Positions 1 to 10,065 of a stretch of DNA of 64,000 nucleotides are shown piece after piece (position 1 is the stretch's first letter; the number at the start of each line of letters is the position of its first letter). Under the pieces are notes generated by a model. That model searched no databases and had not been told where the DNA came from. It saw nothing but the letters and a program-made list of their open reading frames with translations. This stretch comes from Rebecca billardiae RCC1528. Its lineage: Eukaryota > Haptophyta. The stretch covers positions 186,001 through 250,000 of the forward strand of contig OZ251235.1 of assembly GCA_965240325.2 (NCBI GenBank), given 5' to 3'. The translations under genes were made by a program, and so were the position numbers.

Positions 1-586
1 CAAAGCATCCCGCGTGGGCGGCGTGCGCGCGACGGACGCTCTCGGCTCTTCACGGCTGTGCGCTTGCAAGGGCGTGTGCACTGCCCGTCAAGAAGGCGAC
101 ACGCCCGGTCGCGCATGGCGTGGCGGCGGCCGAGGCGTCATGAGCGTGCACCGCCACGCAGAATGGGCAAGATACACCCCAGCGCCGCTGCCGCCGCCAA
201 CGCGACGCCGCGCGCAGCGCTCTTCGGGATCGTGAGGAAGCGCCCTCGCGCGCCCTTGTCACCGTGCGCAAAAGACGGGCGGCGCACCGGCAGACATTTG
301 GCTTTCGTAAAGTTCGGCCGCGGCTTTACTAGCTTAGCTGCCTCGCCTGCTGGGCGAGGCAGGCGAGCGTCTGCCTCGCCTCGCACTGGCGCGATCTGCC
401 TCGCCTGACACGAAGTCGCTCGAGCGGCCTCAGGTAGGAAAGACATGGACGAACATTCGACAATGATTCATCGAACAATTCGAACCTATGATACAATACG
501 GCTGACGACCGGCGACGACCGTGCTTGCCTGCTTGGTCGCTTTGAAGGTAAAATACTCGTTTGGTGCTTTGTCGCGTATTATACTG
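1..586. other. intergenic, no gene recognised
   Basis: No open frame here resembles a known protein, and the overlapping frames on both strands look like random GC-rich translation. At about 338-410 the motif GCCTCGCCTG and its complement alternate and can form a hairpin (GCCTCGCC, a short loop, then GGCGAGGC). From about 440 to 586 the sequence becomes richer in A and T. I see no RNA gene or coding exon that I can support. Confidence 0.5.
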
Positions 587-630
587 TCGCCTGCCTGAGC
601 TGTGTGCGTCTCTTATTCTTAGTAAACTGT
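587..630 (+). repeat. dispersed ~45-bp repeat, copy a
   Basis: Begins TCGCCTGCCTGAGCTGTGTG, runs through CGTCTCT and ends TTAGTAAACTGT. The same string occurs inverted at 9490-9535 and in diverged form at 2686-2734. This copy directly abuts the left 1.56-kb inverted repeat, whose end also carries AAACTGT. It may be the end of a small non-autonomous element; no terminal inverted repeat was identified for it. Confidence 0.7.
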
Positions 631-633
631 ACA

Positions 634-2200
634 TAAAACTGTGCCCTGGCGGGCGGGGGGGTCGGCGGGCCGTGCCAGTGCTGTCGCAATGTATCCTTTG
701 CGGGTTCGCGTCTTTCCACATTTGCTCGTGGCCGTGGGTGACTGATCATTGACAGTCGAGTGCAAGGACCAGTGACACGTGAAGTTGGCTCCCCGACGTG
801 ATGTTAGATGTACACACGTTTCACGGTCTGTACTCTTAGAGTATTGTATGCGCATCAGCGAGGCCCACACCCACGAGGGAATGTGCAGCACGCGGGGCGG
901 GGCGGGTAGCCCGTTGCTCCGCGCGAGCGCGGGTACGCGCTGTATGTGCCGCATCTCGACCGCGATGGCGTAATCGAGCGCCTCGCCGCCGACGAAGCCG
1001 CCAGAGTAGATCATGTGCATGTCCTCCTGCCGCCAGCCGAGAGCGGTCGTCGCGAGGATGCTTGTCGATGTCGGCTCCAGGCATGATGGGCTCGGCGCAG
1101 GTCGCGTTGACGTCGTACACGGCCACCACGCTGAGCACGAGCGCGTTGACGTTCACGCGGTCGTCGCTCTTCGCATCTTCGACAGGTCTGGCGCTCGCGT
1201 GCTCGGCGGCACGAGGAGCTGTTGGTTGTGCGCGCGCGCGCGCACAGCGACAGCGTGTGCCACTCGCAATCGAGAGTGGGCAAGCGCTGCTCACGCGAGC
1301 ACACGAATCGCAGCGCATCCGTCACCGGCGTGACGACTTCCGCCTCGTCCCGCAGCGCCTGCGCCATGGACGAGGCCATGGCGCGGCGATGTTGCATGCT
1401 CGACGTTTCATCTCTCTGCGGATGGCATCACGGGCTTGTCTGTGTCGCGCTGCGGCGAGGGTCGCCAACTCGCGATGACACGGTTGCTGCCACGGCGACA
1501 GACCCGGGAGGTGCGTCCGCTGCGCGTCGTACGCCGTTGGCGCTGCGCTTCCGTCGCATTGGTCACCGTCGACGCCATGCAGGCCGGACGTGGGCTTCGG
1601 CCGAGGGACCGGACCGCGAGCAATGACTGAGTCCGGTGCGCGGATTCCGGCGATCGAGTTCAGAAGGCCGCACCAAATCTTGCGTCGCGTGCGATGGCGC
1701 TTCCCGCCCGCGAGACGCCTCGTGATGAGGGCTTTCTCGCACCGAGCCCGACGCGCGACGGTGGATCGCGCGAGGCGGTCATCGTGCGCAGCGCATGATG
1801 CTATGGCCGGTGCGAGCTTTCGACGTGCACGTCGGGCGAGGATCGCCCCAGGTCGCACGATCGTGTCGACGCGCCGAGCGTACCGCTCCAAACGCGTCGA
1901 TTTAGCCCCCGTTCGACCTGCACGCGAGACGACGAGGGCAGCAATCGCGAATCGGGCGAAAACACGTCTCGGGAGTCCTCGTGCGATGTCCGCGCCGGCG
2001 TTGGATTTGGCGCGCGCGGCCCATGCGCTCTGCGCCAGGCGCCAGATGGTTTTCGGCCGAGCGTCCCCACTGGGAGCTGCGACGGCGCCCGGTAGTGAGC
2101 GAAGCGATTTTCTTTTCTCTGCGAGGCGATTTTCTTTTTTCCTTTTCTTTTTCTTATCTTTTTCCCGGGCACTACAAGGGGCGGACCTACGGCCCGCCAT
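634..2200 (-). repeat. 1.56-kb inverted repeat, left copy
   Basis: Nearly the same sequence is present in opposite orientation at 11613-13167, with scattered substitutions and small indels. The homology starts at AAACTGTGCCCTGG near 634 and ends at GGCGGACCTACGGCCCGCCAT at 2200; outside these points the flanks differ. The short palindrome-like GGCGGACCTACGGCCCGCC forms the right end. Inside, on the minus strand, a codon-like stretch (for example MIYSGGFVGGEALDYAIAV, near 970-1020) is conserved between copies, but no complete protein family can be recognised. Probably two insertions of one mobile element or gene-fragment carrier. Confidence 0.85.
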
Positions 2201-2520
2201 ACCGCGCCATTAAAAAAAAGCACAACCACGCTTGTGCCGCACGGCTGAGGAGCTGCCAGCTGGCGGCTGAGGTCCGTCGGTCAGCCCGAGTCACGCCTCA
2301 CAGTCCACACCGGTGCGGCGCGCAGCCGCAAGTCTGACCCAGTTCCGCGCGCGGTGCGCGTCCCAGAGGGCCAGAGCTAGGCTGGCACTAGTAGAGGCGC
2401 CACAGCTTGGGCATGGTCCCTGGTAGTATACGGGCTGTGCCATGCGTCTAATACTGACACTCGTAGCCTCTTGTTGGGGTGATACATGGCGCAGAAACGT
2501 TCGATTCCCGAAAAATCGCC

Positions 2521-2571
2521 ATATTCGGCGAATTCGGCGAATTCGGCGAATTATTCGGACGAATTCGGCGT
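2521..2571 (+). repeat. ATTCGGCGA tandem repeat
   Basis: Four to five adjacent copies of the 9-bp unit ATTCGGCGA, the last ones interrupted by ATTATTCGGACGA. Simple tandem repeat with no coding function visible. Confidence 0.8.
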
Positions 2572-2685
2572 TCGCGCGCTGACCAAGGCCTTCGGCGAAT
2601 CCGCGCCCATCCCTGCTGCGATCCGATACCTCTCACGGTCCTCGCCTCGGGAGCGATCACGGGTTCCGCATAATTAATATACGAT

Positions 2686-2734
2686 CTCGCCTGCCTGCCA
2701 TGAGCAAGCTGTGTGCGTCTCTTACAGTTTACTT
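2686..2734 (+). repeat. dispersed ~45-bp repeat, copy b
   Basis: Diverged copy of the repeat at 587-630. It has TCGCCTGCCTG, then a short insertion, then AGCTGTGTGCGTCTCTTA followed by CAGTTTACTTA. The CAGTTTAC tail is the complement of the GTAAACTG tail of copy a, so that tail is inverted relative to the body. Confidence 0.55.
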
Positions 2735-3439
2735 ATTACTATTTATGTTTTAACGTGCATACTTGGTAATAATATATATATAACGACGTGGTATGCAACG
2801 GGCAAGCGTCAGGCTCAGAGTGCAGCAGACACATAGAATGCGTCCGCGCCTTCCAACTAGGTCAGGCAGTGCGCCACCCGCAGCCCTGCCCCTCTGAGGG
2901 AGCAGCGGGCCGGGATGGAGGCCTGACCGCCTCGGCCTGGGGCACGCGGCGGCGACGGCAGATGCCGCCGCGGCCGAGCGCCTTCCGGAGCACTTGGATG
3001 AGGGTGAGGTCGTAGTCAATGTCGCCGCCCGCCGACCTCAGCGGCGAGCAGCTGCGGCAGACGGCAGCCGCGGCTGTCGCCCCCGTGCGCCCGCCGTGGG
3101 CGCCTGGATGGCAGAGGATGAGGTGGCGTAGTACCTGAAGTACGCGTCGCCGCGCGCCGGCCAAGCGGCGCGCAGCTGCAGAAGAGGGGCTTGGAGAGTG
3201 AGCGCGCCGCCTAGTTTGGTAGGCGTGATTGACGCCATCCCGAACACTGCACAAAGACACCGCCACAAGTCCACAACACATCAGACCGGCGCAGGCAGTT
3301 TTTTTATAAAAAAAATCCCCTTTATAACGGGCTCCGGGTGATCAGGCTGGCGGCGAAGCCTCCAGCCCTACCCACTCTTAAGTAAACTGTCGTAGTAATC
3401 ATTAATCAACACAGTATAGCATACATATGCAAGGTTAAA

Positions 3440-5647
3440 ATGATGATAGGGCCATCGCCATGCCCTCGGTCGGCTCCGGCGCTGATCCTCCTCCTCGTCA
3501 GCGCCGCGAGCGCGCATGCGGCGCGCGCGGCGGCGCCCGCGCCCGTGCTGCACGCGGAACTGTGCGCCGCGTGGCCCTGGCTCTCCGCGGGCCCCGTCAC
3601 CCAGCATGGCATCTCCGATCTGATGGCTCCGTTCTCCGCGCGGTACGTGAAGCTGCCCAAGGTGGCGGGCTCGTCATGGAACCCGGCCCTGGAGACGGCG
3701 CTGTGCGACCCGCTGCTGACGGTGAACGGCGTGCCTCCTCCACGGGTGAAAGTCTTCATGGGCCCGACCGTGCCCGCCGGCTGCGGCGAGCTGCGGAAGC
3801 TGTGGGCGCGGCAGGTGGCGGGCCGGCCCGCGTGCGGCGCTGGCGTGCGCTTCAACATGACGGTCGTGCGCAACCCGTGGTCGCGCGCGGTGTCGGTGTA
3901 CAACTACGTGCAGCCGCGCAGCAGAACGAAGAGTACCATGGGGAGCAAGCCCTTGCCCACCTTCGAGGAGTTCGCCTCGGACCCGGACGTCCTGCTGCGC
4001 GATCCGGACGTGGTCGTGTCGCCCGCGCACTGGGACCAGCAGCTGCCTGCGCTGCTGCGCGCCAACATGCTCGGCGGGCAGCTGACGCACGCGGTGCCGA
4101 TGGAGATGCTCGATGACGGCATGCGCGAGTTCCTCACCGACGTGCAGCGCGCCGCGCCGCCCGATCTCGCGCCCCTCGTCCGCATCCCCACGCAGCTGCC
4201 CCGCGTGAACGAGGGCGGCAGCACTCGGCTGCACAGGCGGGCCAAGCCTTACACGCGCTCCAGCGCGCGCGCGCCCGCGGACGACGCGCGGTTCGACGAG
4301 CTCGTGAGGGCGCTCTACCCGCTGGATACGGCGCTGCTGGCCTACTCGGCGCAGCAGCCAGCGCGCAGCCCGCCCAACCGCTCCGCCATCCTCGCCAACC
4401 TCGGCGCGTGCGGCTTTGGCGCGGCGGTGCCCGTGCAGCGCGCGGTCGGCTGCCGGCTGCTGGCGCGCACGGGCGAGGGCGTGCCGCCGCTGCCGACGGC
4501 GTCGGACCTCGCGCGCGGCGGGAGTGGCGGGCGCACGGTGCTCGCGGTCGCCCAGCCGGCCGACGAGGCGCTCGAGCTCGCATGCGCGGACACGCCACCC
4601 CGCCCGTTCCTCAAGCCTCAGGCCTCCGCTCCGGCGCGCGCGCCGACGACTCAGTCTCACAGCGGCCGGGCCCGCCCTCGCCCTCGCGGCAGAGTGGATG
4701 CAGACCGGAGGGCAAAGCTGCGCAGCGCCCGCCTTCCCCGCCCGGTCCCCTCCACGCGCGGGGGCCATCTGCACCGGCGGGCGCTGCAGCCCACGCCGGT
4801 GGTCCCAAGCCCCGCAGCCGCGCCCGGCCTCGCCTCGCAAGCGGTGCCAGCCGGTGCGCGGCAGCGCGCCGGCGCAGGGTGCGCGGCGCGGCTGCACGCC
4901 GCCCTGGCGCTGAGCTCGGCAGAGCTGCTGACGCGCGCGCAGACGGACGCGCTCGGTGCCGAGCTTGCGAGCAGCACGGAGCGGTCGCCGCTCGTGGCGC
5001 ACATCGTTGTGAGCCCCGTGCGCCGCCTTCGCGGCCTGTACCGCTTCATGCGCGCGCACGTGCCCGAGATGCGCGCGCCTGTGCGCACGGGCCGCGCGGG
5101 GTCGGGGCGCGTGTGGCAGCCGTCAGACCTGAGCAGCTTCAAGGCGTTTGCAGACGCGGTCGCGCTCGACACCCAGGGCGTGCTCGTGGCGCTCCGCCGC
5201 GCGATTGCGCGCGCGGGCCTGCCCACGCGCGCATACGCCACGGAGCAGCTGTACTGCGGGCTTGCGACCGGGCTGGCGCGGCACGCGCTTGCGCTCGTGC
5301 GCGCAGACTCGACCACCCCAGCAGCCAACGCGGAGTGCGTGCTGAGCGTCGCGGGGGCGGACGACGTGGCGGCGGCCGCGGCGGCCGCGGCGGCCACATC
5401 GGCCGCATGCGCCGCCGTGTTCGCGTCGGCGGCGCCGCCGGGCGCCCCGCCGCCGCCGCTCGATGGCGAGCACGCCAGGCTCGCAAGCGAGTGCGGCCCG
5501 TCGTGCGCGCGCGCCTTGCTCGCGCTGTGGCCCACGGACGCGCGCGTGCTCGGCCCACTGTACGGCGTCAAGGTGGACGAGTCGAGCATCCTGCCGCTGC
5601 GCAGCTGCGCCGAGGAGCGCAGGCTGCCCAGGGTGCCGCACCGCTAG
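3440..5647 (+). CDS. secreted/Golgi sulfotransferase-like protein with a degenerate second half
   Basis: 735 aa, uninterrupted, ATG at 3440. Residues about 12-30 form a hydrophobic signal peptide or type II anchor (ALILLLVSAASA), so the protein should enter the secretory pathway. YVKLPKVAGSSW (69-80) matches the 5'-phosphosulfate loop of PAPS-dependent sulfotransferases, and VVRNPWSRAVSVYNYV (about 140-155) matches the 3'-phosphate-binding motif of the carbohydrate sulfotransferase family. The predicted reaction is transfer of sulfate from PAPS to a glycan or protein hydroxyl. Residues about 392-480 are an Arg/Pro/Ala-rich linker, which could hide an unspliced in-frame intron. Around residue 520 an HIVVSPVRRLRGLYRFM stretch echoes the 3' motif with its key Arg context altered, suggesting a degenerate duplicated domain. 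Neighbouring GT69 and GT-like genes fit a role in surface polysaccharide synthesis. The substrate cannot be deduced. Confidence 0.7.
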   Translation: MMIGPSPCPRSAPALILLLVSAASAHAARAAAPAPVLHAELCAAWPWLSAGPVTQHGISDLMAPFSARYVKLPKVAGSSWNPALETALCDPLLTVNGVPPPRVKVFMGPTVPAGCGELRKLWARQVAGRPACGAGVRFNMTVVRNPWSRAVSVYNYVQPRSRTKSTMGSKPLPTFEEFASDPDVLLRDPDVVVSPAHWDQQLPALLRANMLGGQLTHAVPMEMLDDGMREFLTDVQRAAPPDLAPLVRIPTQLPRVNEGGSTRLHRRAKPYTRSSARAPADDARFDELVRALYPLDTALLAYSAQQPARSPPNRSAILANLGACGFGAAVPVQRAVGCRLLARTGEGVPPLPTASDLARGGSGGRTVLAVAQPADEALELACADTPPRPFLKPQASAPARAPTTQSHSGRARPRPRGRVDADRRAKLRSARLPRPVPSTRGGHLHRRALQPTPVVPSPAAAPGLASQAVPAGARQRAGAGCAARLHAALALSSAELLTRAQTDALGAELASSTERSPLVAHIVVSPVRRLRGLYRFMRAHVPEMRAPVRTGRAGSGRVWQPSDLSSFKAFADAVALDTQGVLVALRRAIARAGLPTRAYATEQLYCGLATGLARHALALVRADSTTPAANAECVLSVAGADDVAAAAAAAAATSAACAAVFASAAPPGAPPPPLDGEHARLASECGPSCARALLALWPTDARVLGPLYGVKVDESSILPLRSCAEERRLPRVPHR

Positions 5648-5891
5648 CCTCCGGGGGGGCGTGATTGCTGTTGGCGCACAGGCCGTGTGGAGTGTGGACA
5701 GCTCATCAATAGTTATCATCATCATCATCGTCGCCATGCATGGCTTTTGACCCGGTCGTTTTATTTGTGGAGTTGCGACCGCCTGGCGCCCGCCATCATA
5801 TTGTTCTTTGTCATTCAACCGCCCGAGCGGCTGCGCCACGGTCCCTGCAGGCAAGGGGCCGTGCGGCAGGCTAGCTGAGGGCGCAGGCGCC

Positions 5892-8800
5892 ATGGTGACT
5901 GCAGATGAGCTTTCGGCCTTACAGATAGCCGCCACGACGTCGGGCGTGCTCTCTGCCATCTGCAGCGTGATCGTCATCCGCTCGATCGGCCTCGCCATCT
6001 TCCGGCGGCGCGCTGACGCGCGCTCTCGCGCGCGCGTCTCGACGCAATGGCTGCAGTCGCGCGCGCCGCCCGTGCGGCATGCCGCCGTGGCCGAGAGGCT
6101 CGTGCTCGCGCTCTCGGTGTGCGACGTGATCGCCTCCGTCTCCTTCGCCATCGGCGAGGCCGGCACGCACGACCCGGCGCTGTGCATCGCGCAGGCGTGG
6201 GGCATCCACCTGGGCAGCCTCGGCAGCGTCGGGTACGCGAGCGCGCTCTCGGTGGACATCTGGCTGTCCGCGGCGCTCGAGCGGCCGCAGCTCAGCGCGC
6301 AGCTCGAGCCGACGTACCACCTCCTCGTGTGGCTCGTCGCGCTCCCCCTCGCCGGCGCGGCCCACCCGTACTTTGGCGGCGCGCTGCTCTGGTGCTGGGT
6401 GACCGACTCGGCCGCGCAGGCGTGGACGTTCTACGGCGTGGTGATCGGCGGGTACGCGCTGAACGGCGTGCTGATGGGCGGCGCGGTGCGCGGCCTGCGC
6501 GCGCTGTACGCCGGCGGCGCGACGCACGTGTTGCAGCCGCGGCGCGTCGCCTTTGGCCGCCAGTCCAAGCAAATCCTCGCCTTCATGTTCGTGTGGGCGT
6601 TCGGGATCGCGAACCGGCTGCTGATCTGGGGCGGGCACGTGTCGTTCCACGCGGCGCTGCTGCACGTGCTCTTCGTGCCGCTCTGGGGCTTCCTCAACGC
6701 GCTGATCTACGTGCACGACTACTTCAACCGCGCGCGGCTCGGCGACCTGGCGGCCGCGCAGGCGCGCGCGGACCGGCAGCAGCGCGTGCGGCGCGCGATC
6801 GAGTCGGTACTGACCGTCAAGTTCCCGGTCTCGTTCATGCCGTTCCCGGCGTTCGCCAGCGTGGGCTCGCTCATCTCGCACGAGGAGGCGCGCGACCGGC
6901 ACATGCTCCGCCCCATCCTCGACAGCCACGAGCAGTGCGTGCAGTTTGTGCGCACGCACGCCACCGTCTTCTTCAGCCACCGTGAGCTGCGCGCGCGCGC
7001 ACGGCACACGCGACCGAGCGCGCCGCGCACCGCGGCGCGAGGACGCGGCGCGCGCGCCTCGCCGTCCGTGCCACGTGCCGCGGCACCGCGCATCACGCGC
7101 GCGCCGCCCTCCGCGCCGCCTCCGCACCCCGCCCACCCACGCGCACGCGTGTGTCGCAGAGTGGACCGGATTTGGGGACCCCGACCCGACGCGCGCGCAG
7201 TACGAGCTGATGGTGCGCTCGGCGCTCGAGCTGTGCGCGGCGGAGAACATCCGGCCGCGGGACCTGTTCGTGTGGACGGACTTCCACTCGGTGCCGCAGG
7301 CCAACCCGTACCTGCAGGCGCTCAGCGTGGGCACCCTCGGCGTGTACGCCTCGCTGTGCGAGTACTTTGTCGTGGTCGCGCCGCCTGTCGAGCACGCGCA
7401 GCTGGGCGTGCGCTGCGACCTCGAGAGCTACAAAGGGTGCGTGCGCGTGCGCGCGCGGAGGGCGTCGCGCGGAGGAGGGCGCGCGCGCGCGCCGCGCGGG
7501 CCGCGCCGATGCCTCGTGCGCCCATGCGCCGCGCGCGCGCGCCCCTGCCGCGCGCGCGAGCGCAGGCGCGGATGGTGCCGGCTCGAGCAGTGGGCGCACC
7601 TCACCGCCGCGGGCACGGCGCGCATGTTCATCGTCACGGGGGACGGCGGCGAGGGCGCCCCGCTGCTGCGCCCCGTCGCGCGGCCGAGCGGTGCCCTGGC
7701 GGCCGCCGACGGCGACGGCGCGGAGGGCGGCGGCGCGGAGGGCGGCGGCGCAGAGGGCGCGCGCGAGAGCCGCGCCGAGGGCCGCGCGAGCCGTGCCGGC
7801 GGCGCCGAGCCGGCGGCGCGCACCTCCTCCGCGCTGCTCAATGACTGGCTCGCCGCGTCGATCCGCGTGTTCGACGGCGCGTTCACCGTGCCCGACGACA
7901 AGCCCAAGCTGGTCGACGTCGTGCTCGGCCTGTGGGCGCTCACGCTCGTCGCGCGCGAGGCGGGCCACGTGCACGCGACCGAGCTCATGGGCGTGGTGCA
8001 CTCGCACGCGCTCGCTGTCTTCCCGCCCGAGTACTTCCTCGACCTGGTCGAGCTGCTCGAGGAGGAGGTGCGGCAGCAGTACGCGTGGCACGCGCGGCGG
8101 CACGCGCAGCCGGAAGCGAGCGCGGGCACTCCGCAGGACGAGGGCGGCGCGGCGGCCGCCGAGCGCGACGCGGCGGCGCCGCGGCAGCAGCCGCCGCCCG
8201 CGGCCGGCGCGCAGGGGGCCACGCCCGCCGAGGCGGCGGGCGAGCCCACGGGCGACGCGCCCGCGCTGGCCGATGCGCCCGTCGCGGAGGCCGAGACGGC
8301 CAGTGCAGCCGCCCCCCTCAGCGTGGGCGCGCGCGTCGCCGAGCTCGCGGAGGACGTGGAGGACGAGCTGCTCAAGCTGCGCGCAGGGCTCGGGCTCGTG
8401 CGCACGCCCTCCGAGTCGCCCGGTGCGCCGCCGCACGCGCCGCTTGGCCCGGCCGATGACGACGACGGCGTCGGCGGCTTCAAGCCTCGGCCCAAAGCGT
8501 ACGGCATCGCCCCGGCCGAGCTGGGAGCCGGCGGTGGCACTGACGGCGCTGAGGCCGGCGGGGCCATGCAGAACGCGGCGGCCGCAGCGGCGCAGGCCAA
8601 CAGCGGCGGCGGCGCGGCGGGCGGCGCAGGCGTGCTGGGCGGTTTGCTCTCCGGCAGCCCGCCGCCGCCCCATCGCTCCGCCCTCGAGACGCGCAGCGTG
8701 AGCCGACTCAACGAGGTCGTCGTGCTAGCCAGCGCCACCGGGCCTCGCGGCGCGCGCCCGCAGCTCGCGCCGATCGGACCGCCGACGCCGATGGAGGCGC

Positions 8801-9045
8801 TGTCGCAGCTGTGGCAGGGCTGCGCCGACCGCGTCGCAAGCGATCGCGCGCGGCAGGCCGCCGCCCTCGCGAGCTCGCCGGGGAGGCGCTGGCCCTCGCC
8901 GCAACGCAGGCTCGTCGCGCTCAGCCCGCGCACCAAGACGCGCGGCCGGCAGCTCTTCGCGCGCAGCAAGACGGCGCCAGTCGCGTCTGTGCTCGAGGGC
9001 GCGCGCGAGGCCGCGACAAGCCTCGGCCCAGACAGCGTCCCCTGA
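5892..9045 (+). CDS. seven-helix receptor (cAMP-receptor-like) fused to TIR/HET-like domain
   Basis: Spliced model: 5892-6981, 7160-7436, 7566-9045 (948 aa). Donors are GTGAGC and GTGCGT, acceptors CAG; splicing restores FFSHQWTG and YKGRGWCRLEQW. The ATG at 5892 precedes the first helix. Seven hydrophobic segments lie near residues 13-37, 66-88, 98-125, 143-163, 176-198, 225-247 and 252-274; the last has LWGFLNALIY, like the PLQGFxNxxVY of Dictyostelium cAMP-receptor/Git3-type GPCRs. Residues about 340-470 form a cytosolic domain with VFFSHQW, FVWTDFHSVPQ, YFVVVAPP and RGWCRLEQW. This order resembles TIR/HET-like domains, in which the WCxxE glutamate is a candidate catalytic residue. After an acidic Gly/Ala-rich insert comes a helical region (about 610-690) and a long low-complexity tail. 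Predicted role: membrane receptor passing a signal to a TIR-like effector. The helix count and fold assignment are inference. Confidence 0.72.
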
Positions 9046-9651
9046 CTCCTGAGCGCTTCACGGCGTCCCGGACGTCCGTCACGACTCACGTCCGTGAGGC
9101 GTCAATCCGTCATATGACATACTACATACATATACGTCATGCGCGGTCTAGAACTGATACAATCTGTTTACTTCCGCCAAGTCGTTGTGATGACCGTGAC
9201 GGGTCGTCGATCGCCGTGCCTTCTGGCTTCTGGCTTCTCGGGCACTGCTCCGAGGACGGTCGTCGACGCATAACGTGTATTCGGCGGCTGGCGAATGGCT
9301 CGACAGCCACAGTGACCACAACCAGTCCCGGTAGGCAGTATGATGTGTAGGCTACGGGGTCGAGAGGTGTGCAGTGGAGACTGGAGAGCTGTCAGTGGGG
9401 AGTGGGGACTGGACTGCGCCGCCATCGCGAGCTCGATGGCGGAGGAGCACCGGCCAGGTCCAGAGGCGGTTCCGTATCTTCCCAGTGCTACAGTTTACTA
9501 AGATGAGCAGAGACGCACACAGCTCAGGCAGGCGAGATAGTAGTGAGCCCGCGTTGGCGCGTTCCCGCTCGCTCATCGCTGTACTGTATCGAATTTCGTC
9601 CGAGACCATTGTCAGCGGATCATAACGGTGACCGGCCGCTCTGCCCGTGAG
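9046..9651. other. intergenic
   Basis: About 600 bp between the receptor-fusion stop and the foldback element, with no recognisable coding sequence. It contains the inverted dispersed repeat at 9490-9535. AT content is higher around 9110-9180, as expected for an intergenic stretch between two plus-strand genes. Confidence 0.5.
9490..9535 (-). repeat. dispersed ~45-bp repeat, copy c
   Basis: Reverse-complement copy of 587-630. Read on the minus strand it has TCGCCTGCCTGAGCTGTGTG, CGTCTCT, a slightly different spacer, then CTTAGTAAACTGT. Conservation of both ends with a variable middle suggests a short mobile or structured element. Confidence 0.7.
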
Positions 9652-10065
9652 CATAAGCACCTGCCGCTTTTTGGCCCCTGTTGGAGCCTAAGTTTGGCGG
9701 CTTGGCGAGCGGCGGCGGGGGGCGGGCGCGCGCCACGAGCGGGTTGGAGGCGTCGCCGGGGTCGAGTAGCCCCGCCCCCCGCCCCGCGCTAGCCCCGCGC
9801 GCACTCCCCTCGCGCGTGAGCGTCGCCGGCGCGAGGGCGGTGTGCACCTTGTGGCGAGCCGACCGAAGGGACGACCAGTCGCCATCTCCAAACAACTACC
9901 AGTTCAGACGCGTGCGCTTTTTTAATCCGGCTTTTTTCTCGAGCGGGAGACTCGCGTCCGCGAACGGCTGCCGGGTTGCCAGCGCAGCGCAGCGGCACGA
10001 CTGGTCGTCCCTTCGCTCGGCTCGCGGTTCCGCTGGGGAGAAAAGCAAAGCGGCAGGTGCTTATG
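9652..10065. mobile_element. foldback/MITE-like element overlapping the GT69 start codon
   Basis: A perfect 19-bp inverted repeat bounds the segment: CATAAGCACCTGCCGCTTT at 9652-9670 and its complement at 10047-10065. A second nested inverted repeat of 28 bp with one mismatch lies at 9854-9881 and 9998-10025. No transposase and no clear target duplication were seen. The right terminal repeat ends in TTATG, and this ATG is the best start codon for the downstream GT69 gene. It could also be a large regulatory hairpin rather than a transposon. Confidence 0.6.

Larger units (their letters stand above)
2201..3439. other. intergenic with simple repeats
   Basis: About 1.2 kb without a recognisable gene. 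It contains a 9-bp tandem repeat (2521-2571), a dispersed repeat (2686-2734) and AT-rich runs near 2770-2790 and 3300-3330. A minus-strand frame near 2862-3281 has a mildly protein-like stretch, but no ATG-anchored family match was recognised. The last 100 bp is AT-richer and probably contains the promoter of the sulfotransferase-like gene that starts at 3440. Confidence 0.45.

Noticed and set aside
2470-2530. tRNA-like TTCGATTCC T-loop motif
   Set aside because: No acceptor or anticodon stem can be built around it; it lies next to a simple 9-bp tandem repeat.
3674-5059. 461-codon minus-strand frame opposite the sulfotransferase-like gene
   Set aside because: Low-complexity Arg/Ala translation without motifs; the plus strand has both PAPS-binding motifs and a signal peptide.
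5808-5891. Upstream extension of the receptor-fusion frame to 5808
   Set aside because: It begins with TTG, not ATG, and adds no hydrophobic or conserved sequence; the ATG at 5892 sits just before the first helix.
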